Source: Bacteroidota bacterium
GTDB taxonomy: Bacteria > Bacteroidota > Bacteroidia > Flavobacteriales_F > PHOS-HE28
Length of the DNA stretch: 5,258 bases
Assembly (NCBI GenBank): GCA_023430945.1
Contig: JAEYYE010000362.1
Location: 1 to 5,258, forward strand
Reading direction: 5' to 3'
Under the pieces are notes generated by a model. That model was given only the letters and a program-made list of their open reading frames with translations, was not told the DNA's origin and ran no database searches. How positions within the stretch are numbered: position 1 is the first letter of the stretch; the number at the start of each line of letters is the position of its first letter. Positions 1 through 5,258 of this stretch are shown piece after piece. Both the position numbers and the translations under genes were made by a program.

Positions 1-1381
1 GACCACGGCCCTTGATGCGGATGTTCGCCGCGAGCGGCCCGATCACGTCGGTCCGCAACAACGGTCCCAGATCGAGCGAATTGGTGGCGGCGCGCCCGGA
101 AAGCGTGAAGATGTTGCTGAGCGTATCGCGCTCGTATGAAAGGTCGGTGCGCAACTCGCCCAGATCGGTGGTGGTGGTGCCGTACGCGGTGAACGCACGC
201 GTAAAACCGGTGAAATTCCCGCTGAACCTGATCTCACCGAGCTGTTGCACTTCGGTGGGGATCTTCAGGTCGCCGCCTTCGGTGAACGGTGGCACGGGCA
301 GCATCGCCAGATCGCCCGGATCGGTACGCAGTTCCTCCACATCGATCAGCATGAAGGTATTCGGCAGATCGGGAAGTCCGCTCAGGTCGGCATTTCCACG
401 GAACCATGATCCCCGGCCGAAATTGATCGCCACTCCCCTTCCGCGCAGTTCGTTCACGGTGCCGCGGATCTTTCCATGGATCCCGATCGGCAGATCGATC
501 CCTTCCAGCCCCGGCGCGAAGTAGGCGATGTCACCGAATTCCACGCGTGATGTGTCAAGGTCGAGCCGCATCACCACCTTCTCCTCGAAATCATCATAAT
601 CGGCCCAGCTTTCGCTCTGGAACCGCAGCTTTCCATGGATGTCGCTCGAAGGTGTTCGCAGCTGCATCCCTTCGATATCGATCCCGCGCGGACGAATGCT
701 GCTCGCACCGCTCAACGTATGAAGAACGAAGCCGCTTTGATCGGCGATGCTGAGCGTTTGCAGATCCACGGCGATCGAATCCTTGTGCATGAAGAATCGC
801 CTTCCGTGGATGGTGGATCGCAGATCAACGTGATCGAAATCGACGCCGAAGGCGAGTTGGTCCTTGTTGTGATCGGTGAAGGAGAAGTGGACGCGATCGA
901 TAAGTACGTTGCCAACCTTGATCGTCCAGGGTTCACCTGCCGAAGCCGTGTCGGTGGACTTCAATTTCTGCAGAAGGTTGGTGAGGTTGCTGTGCGCATC
1001 GCCACTTGCCGTGGCCAGCGCAAAACGGGCGTTGCGCAATTCAACCGCACCGGCCTGCACCAGATCGGAACGCGGATGCACCCGAAGACCTTTCACATGC
1101 AATTCATCCGCAGCGATCAACGTATCGCCGCGCAGATCTTCGATGTAAAGGCCCTGCAATACGATCGCCCCGAACGGATGGATCGAGACCCGATCGATGC
1201 GCAGTTCAGCACCGAGCTCCTTGCTGATCCGCTCGCTCACCACGCCGGCCGTCCACGTCTGTACCGAAGGAAAGAGAAGCAGCACTCCGATAAGGATGAC
1301 GAACAGTACGATGAAGATCACGAGCCTCCCGATCCAGCGGAGGATCGAGGCTGCCCAGCGATATGAACTTCCCGAACGCAA
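1..1381 (-). CDS. TamB/DUF490-like translocation and assembly module protein, N-terminal part
   Basis: This is a large envelope protein of the TamB/AsmA-like superfamily, cut off by the left edge; 460 residues are visible without a stop. I translated it by hand. The N-terminus is a short basic stretch (R2, R8, R15, R19) followed by a membrane anchor at about residues 20-37 (VIFIVLFVILIGVLLLF). Then comes PSVQTW and a segment ending in ELRIDRVSI, the arrangement typical of Bacteroidota TamB proteins. The rest is repetitive beta-strand sequence, with recurring phrases such as VLQGLYIEDLRGDTLIAAD and HGKLRF/HGKIRG, as expected for a beta-taco lipid-conducting groove spanning the periplasm. The diagnostic C-terminal DUF490 domain lies outside the window. 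In Proteobacteria TamB works with the Omp85 protein TamA; in Bacteroidota the partner is less certain. No ATG lies between the in-frame stop at 1442-1444 and the anchor. I chose TTG at 1381; TTG at 1420 and GTG at 1321 are alternatives. Family assignment is confident, the start is not. Confidence 0.85.
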   Translation of the reverse strand, partial: MRSGSSYRWAASILRWIGRLVIFIVLFVILIGVLLLFPSVQTWTAGVVSERISKELGAELRIDRVSIHPFGAIVLQGLYIEDLRGDTLIAADELHVKGLRVHPRSDLVQAGAVELRNARFALATASGDAHSNLTNLLQKLKSTDTASAGEPWTIKVGNVLIDRVHFSFTDHNKDQLAFGVDFDHVDLRSTIHGRRFFMHKDSIAVDLQTLSIADQSGFVLHTLSGASSIRPRGIDIEGMQLRTPSSDIHGKLRFQSESWADYDDFEEKVVMRLDLDTSRVEFGDIAYFAPGLEGIDLPIGIHGKIRGTVNELRGRGVAINFGRGSWFRGNADLSGLPDLPNTFMLIDVEELRTDPGDLAMLPVPPFTEGGDLKIPTEVQQLGEIRFSGNFTGFTRAFTAYGTTTTDLGELRTDLSYERDTLSNIFTLSGRAATNSLDLGPLLRTDVIGPLAANIRIKGRG

Positions 1382-1425
1382 GTGCGTAATTTCGCGGCCC
1401 TTCGCAATTAACGGGCCCAAGCGAC

Positions 1426-1433
1426 CAAAAGTA
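1426..1433 (-). promoter_or_regulatory. Candidate Bacteroidota -7 box for the TamB-like gene
   Basis: Read on the minus strand this is TACTTTTG, an exact match to the Bacteroidota -7 consensus TAnnTTTG. Transcription would begin around 1420, leaving a leader of about 40 bases before the TTG at 1381. It would also place the alternative TTG at 1420 at or next to the transcript start, which favours 1381. I see no clear TTTG/TTG -33 element at the usual spacing, so the call rests on the -7 match and its position. Confidence 0.45.
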
Positions 1434-1450
1434 GCGGGGCTTCAGAAGGA

Positions 1451-1458
1451 TACCTTTA
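1451..1458 (+). promoter_or_regulatory. Candidate -7 box for tsaD
   Basis: TACCTTTA matches TAnnTTTG at seven of eight positions and lies about 40 bases before the tsaD ATG at 1500. A second near match, TAATTTTTG at 1457-1465, overlaps it with one extra spacer base. The rest of the 118-base divergent gap (1382-1499) holds no other gene. It has the opposing promoter candidate at 1426-1433 and a weak GGCCC/GGGCC inverted repeat (1396-1400 and 1413-1417). No -33 element is obvious. Confidence 0.35.
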
Positions 1459-1499
1459 ATTTTTGATAACGGCACATTGTCAGCTTGTGAGCGGCGCAG

Positions 1500-2546
1500 A
1501 TGGCGGGTGGAATGGATGAGATGACCGATCGTGAAACACCGATCGTGATCCTTGGGATCGAAAGTTCGTGCGACGAGACGGCGGCCGCCGTTCTGGTGGA
1601 TGGTGTGCTGCGATCGAACATCGTGGCCGGCCAGGATGTGCACCAGACCTGGGGCGGTGTGGTGCCCGAACTGGCGAGCCGCGCGCACCAGGAACACATC
1701 GTTCCAGTAGTGGATCGCGCGCTGATGGAAGCGGGTATAACGAAGGATGAATTGAGCGCGATCGCGTTCACGCGCGGCCCAGGCCTGATCGGTGCCCTGC
1801 TGGTAGGTACGTGTTTCGCCCGGTCGATGGCGCAGGCGTTGAAGATCCCGTTGATCGCCGTGGACCATATGCAGGCGCATATCCTTGCGCATTTCATCAC
1901 CGATGACCGGCCACGGCCGGTGCCGCGGTTCCCTTTCATAAACCTCACGGTGAGCGGCGGTCACACCCAGCTGGTGCTGGTCCGCTCGCCGCTGGAAATG
2001 GAAATGATCGGCCGAACGCTCGATGATGCCGCAGGCGAAACATTCGATAAAGGAGCGAAGATCCTCGGACTTCCGTATCCCGGCGGGCCGCTGATCGATC
2101 GGAGTTCTAAAGGTGGCGATCCCCGCAAATTCAAGCTTCCGATCCCGCAGATCGCCGAGCTGGACATGAGCTTCAGCGGGGTGAAGACCGCTTTCCGGGA
2201 ATTGGTGCAACGCGGGATCCAGGCCGATCCTTCATTCATCGAGAACGAATTGCCGCACCTCTGCGCTTCACTCCAACAGAACATCATCGACATTCTGCTC
2301 AGGAAACTTCACAAGGCCGCACGAAAGCACGGGATCGCACGCATCGCGATGAGCGGTGGCGTAAGCGCGAACAGTGCGTTGCGTGAACAGATCGTGGCGC
2401 TCGGCGTGCGTGAAGGCTGGGAAGTATTCATTCCGCCGTTCGCGTATTGCACCGACAATGGCGCCATGATCGCAATGGCGGGCCACTTCATGTACAAGGA
2501 GGAGCGGTTCGCTGCGTTGGATACGGTGCCCGTGGCGCGTTGGTGA
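1500..2546 (+). CDS. tsaD: tRNA N6-adenosine threonylcarbamoyltransferase TsaD
   Basis: TsaD (Kae1/Gcp/YgjD family, ASKHA fold) transfers the threonylcarbamoyl group from threonylcarbamoyl-AMP to A37 of tRNAs that read ANN codons. In bacteria it acts in the cytoplasm with TsaB and TsaE; TsaC makes the intermediate. The 348 residues are full length for the family. Visible landmarks are ILGIESSCDETAAAV near the N-terminus (18-32), the metal-binding HMQAH (H123, H127), SGGHTQL (152-158), the DDAAGETFDKGAKILGLPYP block (175-194), MSFSGVKTAFRE (223-234), MSGGVSANSALR (284-295) and YCTDNGAMIA (316-325), whose D319 fits the conserved metal-binding aspartate. In-frame ATGs at 1500, 1512 and 1521 are all possible. 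The 1521 start (MTDRETPIVILG) gives the N-terminus closest to family length; 1500 is the longest reading. It is divergent from the TamB-like gene and followed closely by the TPR gene. Nothing suggests damage. Confidence 0.97.
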   Translation: MAGGMDEMTDRETPIVILGIESSCDETAAAVLVDGVLRSNIVAGQDVHQTWGGVVPELASRAHQEHIVPVVDRALMEAGITKDELSAIAFTRGPGLIGALLVGTCFARSMAQALKIPLIAVDHMQAHILAHFITDDRPRPVPRFPFINLTVSGGHTQLVLVRSPLEMEMIGRTLDDAAGETFDKGAKILGLPYPGGPLIDRSSKGGDPRKFKLPIPQIAELDMSFSGVKTAFRELVQRGIQADPSFIENELPHLCASLQQNIIDILLRKLHKAARKHGIARIAMSGGVSANSALREQIVALGVREGWEVFIPPFAYCTDNGAMIAMAGHFMYKEERFAALDTVPVARW

Positions 2547-2570
2547 TGAAGCAACCGCCTGGAGCCGGTT

Positions 2571-2578
2571 TACCTTTA
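2571..2578 (+). promoter_or_regulatory. Candidate -7 box for the TPR gene
   Basis: TACCTTTA is the same eight bases seen upstream of tsaD at 1451-1458 and a seven-of-eight match to TAnnTTTG. It ends ten bases before the ATG at 2588, so a transcript from here would have almost no leader. It lies inside the longer reading of the TPR gene that begins at 2546. A TTGG at 2540-2543 is too far upstream to be a normal -33 element. Confidence 0.3.
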
Positions 2579-2587
2579 CGCGCGCCG

Positions 2588-3553
2588 ATGCACCAACAGC
2601 CGCCGATCTCTTTCCCGATCCCACGTTCGATCCTCCTCCTCTTATGCGTGGTGATGGGATCGATGTTGGTGGCGCAAAGCACTGAAAGTTATCTGGCGCA
2701 GGCCGATTCACTTCTCAAGATCGAAAAGCCCCAGCGCGCGGTGGACCTGCTGAACAAGGCGATCACCAGCGCGCCCGATGCCCGGCTCCATGTGGCGCGC
2801 GCCAGGGCGTACGATATGCTCAACAGCAACGATCGTTTCCTTCTCGATGTTGAACAGGCCCTCCGGCTGGACAGTACTTCCGCCGAAGCCCATTACCTGC
2901 GTGCGCTGTACGCACAACGTGCGCAGGATGATGAGAAGGCCGTGTTGCATGCGGGAAAGGCGATCGAGCATTCGCAGGATGACCAATTGTCCGCCAGGGC
3001 ACGGTTGATCCGCGGGTTGGGCAACGCGGAGAAGAAGAACACGGCGCAGGCGATCGAGGACCTGGAGATCGGCCTCGCTGCAGGGATACAGGATACCGAG
3101 GCGATGCGAACGCTCGCGCGCATGTACGATGCCGCAGGAAAACATGAGCAGGCGCTTGCGATCCTTGAGAAACTGACCGTGCTCGAGCCCGGCGATGTGG
3201 GCCATTGGAGCAATCGTTCCTATGAATTGATCCAGCTGGAACGGTATGATGAAGCGCTTGCGATGATCGGTGAGGCGTTGAAGATCGACAAGGATGAGCC
3301 TGTCGCACTAAGCAATCGCGCTTACATCCATTACAGGATGGGACGCGACAAGGAAGCGATGGAGGATGTGCAACGAAGCCTGGAATATTATCCTTCCAAC
3401 GCTCACGCGCTGCGCACACGGGCGCTTCTGCGCTTACGGAAGGGCGACCATGAAAAGGCCTGCGCGGATCTCACCCTCGCGAACGTGCTCGCCAAAATAC
3501 CCGAGGTGGACCGGTTGTTGAAGGAGCATTGCGCAAACCAACCACCCCGCTGA
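2588..3553 (+). CDS. Secreted tetratricopeptide-repeat (TPR) protein
   Basis: The 321 residues start with a likely Sec signal peptide: R13, a hydrophobic core SILLLLCVVMGSMLVA (14-29), and cleavage near residue 29. Nearly all the rest is TPR helices, about eight 34-residue units starting near residues 33, 66, 100, 135, 170, 203, 237 and 271. The clearest are units five to seven, for example ALAILEKLTVLEPGD (189-203) and EALKIDKDEPVALSNRAYIH (229-248). TPR arrays are protein-binding scaffolds; no enzymatic domain is present, so the partner is unknown. The product should be periplasmic or surface-exposed. Cys20 lies in the hydrophobic core without a lipobox, so a lipoprotein is unlikely. The ATG at 2588 gives a normal signal peptide. 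An ATG at 2546 overlaps the tsaD stop (TGATG) and would add 14 residues before it; a start further upstream inside tsaD is unlikely. It lies on the same strand directly after tsaD and may be co-transcribed, with no evident functional link. Confidence 0.85.
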   Translation: MHQQPPISFPIPRSILLLLCVVMGSMLVAQSTESYLAQADSLLKIEKPQRAVDLLNKAITSAPDARLHVARARAYDMLNSNDRFLLDVEQALRLDSTSAEAHYLRALYAQRAQDDEKAVLHAGKAIEHSQDDQLSARARLIRGLGNAEKKNTAQAIEDLEIGLAAGIQDTEAMRTLARMYDAAGKHEQALAILEKLTVLEPGDVGHWSNRSYELIQLERYDEALAMIGEALKIDKDEPVALSNRAYIHYRMGRDKEAMEDVQRSLEYYPSNAHALRTRALLRLRKGDHEKACADLTLANVLAKIPEVDRLLKEHCANQPPR

Positions 3554-3591
3554 TCCGATCAGCGGATCACGATCCGGTGTACCTCCGGATC
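3551..3591. terminator. Tandem inverted repeats at the convergent gene junction, possible two-way terminator
   Basis: Two perfect seven-base-pair inverted repeats lie one base apart. The first is TGATCCG (3551-3557) and CGGATCA (3563-3569) around a five-base loop; the second is GATCCGG (3571-3577) and CCGGATC (3585-3591) around a seven-base loop. The left arm begins with the TPR stop codon, and the first loop contains most of the stop codon of the opposing gene (3559-3561). The inner arms can also pair with each other (3563-3568 with 3571-3576, two-base loop), so the folds are mutually exclusive. Neither strand has a clear T tract after the stem, so intrinsic termination is an inference from position and symmetry. 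Confidence 0.4.
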
Positions 3592-5258
3592 CCCTTCTTC
3601 ATCCACCGCCCGCAGCAGGTACGTGCCTGGTGCGAGATCCAGATCGAGCGTGAGGCTTCCACCCACCATTCGTTGCGCACCCGCCACGGAACGGCCAAGC
3701 GCATCATGGATGGTGATCATGGCATTGCAGCCTACCGGGCCGTTCACACGGAATTCACCGGAAGATGGATTTGGTGTTATGCTGAGCTCCGATGCCAACG
3801 TGTTCTCATCAAGCCCGATCGTACCCATGTCGTACAACATGAACTCATCGAAACCGGCTTCCACCAGGTGGCCTGGTCCATCATCGGCAACTCGTACGAT
3901 CAACTGCATGTTCCCGGTCGCCGCAAGGTGATCGGTAACAGAGATCTCGGATAGCCCCCAGCCATTGAGGTTCGGCCCGGTGAGCGTTTCGATCACCACG
4001 GTCTCATCGCCATTGGTCAGTGAGATCTCCATTGCGTCGTTGGGCGAGCCACTGCCACCCGCATTGAAGAACCAGCGCTGGTAATGCACATACGGATCGA
4101 GCATGCCGGTGGCATCGAATACCGGCGACTCCATCTGCGTGTATCCATCATCAAGATCATCGTTCCCGGCAGCGCCGCCACCATTCCCGGTGACCATGGC
4201 CATGATCCCACAATCATCGTTCACGTCGGATCCCGGTGCACTTGGCCCACCCTGGTACACGGTGCCTTCAGGAACGGCCCTTTCCCATTCGCCGCTGGAT
4301 GCGCTGGAGTTGATCGTCCAGCCGAAATCGAACTGGAAGTCATCATAATACCCGCGTGGCAGCGCCATGTTCTGGTCATCGCTTCCGGGTGCGAGCACGG
4401 CCTGGCCGTTGCACTGCGAGATCCAGCCCCATTTACCGGCGGTGAGGGTGTACGTATCCTGGTAGATCGCCGAAACCACGTACTGGCCGTTCGCATCGGT
4501 CTGTGCGCTGAACCAGTACAGATCGTTCCTGATATCGACCATCGCCCCCTGGATCGGATCACCGGAAGCCGCATCGGTGATCGTGCCCTGCAGCACGAAG
4601 GTCTCCAGCGGGATCAGCTGCACGTTCAAGGTGGTCACATCACCATTCTCCAGTACTACGCCATCGATCGTCGCAGTCTGGTAACCCGGTGCGGAAACGG
4701 TCACGGAGTACGTACCTGCCTCATGATATCCCGTGGCATAGAAGCCCGATCCATCAGATGAAGTGGTGATCGACGGACCATCGATCGTGATCGTTGCGAG
4801 CGTGACCGGCGCGGAGGAATTCGCGTTGGTGATCACACCCTCCAGATAGGCGGCGCGCACGAACGTGGCGTCAAGAACGAAAAGTCCTTCCTGGATATCG
4901 GAGATGATCAGCCGATCGGAACTGAAGAACGGATACACTCCCCATGCGCCATCGAACCCACCGCCCACGAGCGGCGAAGTATCGTAATGGCCCACCTCCA
5001 CCAGGTTGTAAGGATAGGTGGCATCGTAGATCGTAACGCCGTAGGTGTAATAGGAAGTAACGAGGTAATCGTTCAACCAATAGGTGTTGTGCGGCACGGC
5101 GAGCGATCCGGCGTCGCTCTGCAATTTGTCGAGGAACTCGATATCCGTTGGATCGGATACATCGTATGATCCCACGTATGCATTGTTCTTCTCATCGGTG
5201 GTGAAGAGATGATCGCCACTGTCATCGAGCCACACGTTGTGGGTGAACAGATCGGGTG
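3559..5258 (-). CDS. T9SS-exported multidomain protein, choice-of-anchor-B/LVIVD-like, C-terminal part
   Basis: The gene enters from the right edge, so its start and signal peptide are missing; 565 residues are visible. A GTG at 5235 is an internal codon, because the frame stays open upstream and reads THNVWLDDSGDHLFTTDE across it. Residues 1-135 resemble the LVIVD/choice-of-anchor-B family of secreted beta-propeller-like proteins (THNVWLDD, VPHNTYWLNDYLVTSYYTYG, YDTSP). Two carboxypeptidase-regulatory-like beta-sandwiches follow, at about 136-217 (LEGVITNANS, GFYATGYHEAGTYSVTV) and 219-299 (LQGTITDAASGDPIQGAMVD, TDANGQYVV). Residues 303-477 look like a jelly-roll or MAM-like module (GEWERAVPEG, SPVFDATG, YQRWFFNAGG, FDEFMLYD). 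The end, about 490-565, is a type A sorting domain (SITPNPSSGEFRV, DALGR, LAPGTYLLRA, HRIVIR) that directs export through the type IX system and is removed or anchored at the surface. No protease or glycosidase catalytic motif is visible; binding or adhesion is an inference. It converges on the TPR gene with five bases between the stops. Confidence 0.88.
   Translation of the reverse strand, partial: PDLFTHNVWLDDSGDHLFTTDEKNNAYVGSYDVSDPTDIEFLDKLQSDAGSLAVPHNTYWLNDYLVTSYYTYGVTIYDATYPYNLVEVGHYDTSPLVGGGFDGAWGVYPFFSSDRLIISDIQEGLFVLDATFVRAAYLEGVITNANSSAPVTLATITIDGPSITTSSDGSGFYATGYHEAGTYSVTVSAPGYQTATIDGVVLENGDVTTLNVQLIPLETFVLQGTITDAASGDPIQGAMVDIRNDLYWFSAQTDANGQYVVSAIYQDTYTLTAGKWGWISQCNGQAVLAPGSDDQNMALPRGYYDDFQFDFGWTINSSASSGEWERAVPEGTVYQGGPSAPGSDVNDDCGIMAMVTGNGGGAAGNDDLDDGYTQMESPVFDATGMLDPYVHYQRWFFNAGGSGSPNDAMEISLTNGDETVVIETLTGPNLNGWGLSEISVTDHLAATGNMQLIVRVADDGPGHLVEAGFDEFMLYDMGTIGLDENTLASELSITPNPSSGEFRVNGPVGCNAMITIHDALGRSVAGAQRMVGGSLTLDLDLAPGTYLLRAVDEEGDPEVHRIVIR

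Noticed and set aside
635..1366. A 243-codon open frame on the plus strand opposite the TamB-like gene.
   Set aside because: The minus-strand frame gives a continuous protein with a membrane anchor and family motifs; the plus-strand product has no recognisable features and a charged, shadow-like composition.
1396..1417. A GGCCC/GGGCC inverted repeat in the leader of the TamB-like gene, considered as a riboswitch or attenuator.
   Set aside because: Five base pairs with a 12-base loop is within chance for this composition, and no known riboswitch core is visible.
1866..1880. HMQAH in TsaD instead of the HMEGH seen in Escherichia coli.
   Set aside because: Both metal-binding histidines are kept, and HMQAH is, as I recall, the usual form in Bacteroidota, so it is not a novelty.
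1206..2210. A 334-codon open frame on the minus strand, antisense to most of tsaD.
   Set aside because: It lies opposite a certain tsaD, has low-complexity His/Arg-rich composition without recognisable domains, and runs out of frame into the TamB-like gene. GC-rich codon use explains the open frame.
2447..2587. The longest reading of the TPR gene, starting inside tsaD at 2447.
   Set aside because: It would overlap tsaD by about 100 bases and place a long non-signal segment before the signal peptide core; starts at 2546 or 2588 fit better.
2645..2650. Cys20 of the TPR protein considered as a lipoprotein attachment site.
   Set aside because: It is preceded by LLLL, with no Gly/Ala/Ser at the -1 position, and lies in the middle of the hydrophobic core.
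4084..4761. A 225-codon plus-strand open frame opposite the T9SS protein.
   Set aside because: The minus strand carries clear domains throughout, including the sorting domain. The plus-strand frame is a shadow.

Overview
The window reads as a stretch of ordinary chromosome from a GC-rich member of the Bacteroidota, most likely Flavobacteriales or a close relative. Three things point there: a type IX secretion (T9SS) type A sorting domain at the end of the last gene, a TamB-like protein of the Bacteroidota form, and promoter-like boxes of the TAnnTTTG type instead of the proteobacterial -10 hexamer. Strong Shine-Dalgarno sequences are absent, as is usual in this phylum.

Layout, left to right. 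(1) 1-1381, minus strand: the N-terminal 460 residues of a TamB/DUF490-like envelope protein, running off the left edge and apparently starting at TTG. (2) 1382-1499: a short divergent intergenic region with candidate promoters for both directions. (3) 1500-2546, plus strand: a complete tsaD, encoding the catalytic subunit of tRNA t6A synthesis. (4) 2588-3553, plus strand: a secreted tetratricopeptide-repeat protein, whose longer reading would overlap the tsaD stop by one base (TGATG). (5) 3551-3591: two adjacent perfect inverted repeats at the junction of converging genes. (6) 3559-5258, minus strand: the C-terminal 565 residues of a large secreted protein with an LVIVD/choice-of-anchor-B-like region, two carboxypeptidase-regulatory-like beta-sandwiches, a jelly-roll-like module and a T9SS sorting domain. 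It runs off the right edge.

The genes do not form an obvious pathway. tsaD is housekeeping, the TamB-like protein serves the cell envelope, and the other two products are exported. There are no mobile elements, CRISPR arrays, tRNA or rRNA genes, and no convincing undescribed system. The points most worth a second look are a roughly five-fold excess of GATC across all four genes, the interlocking hairpins that contain both stop codons at the convergent junction, and the lack of any ATG start for the TamB-like gene.
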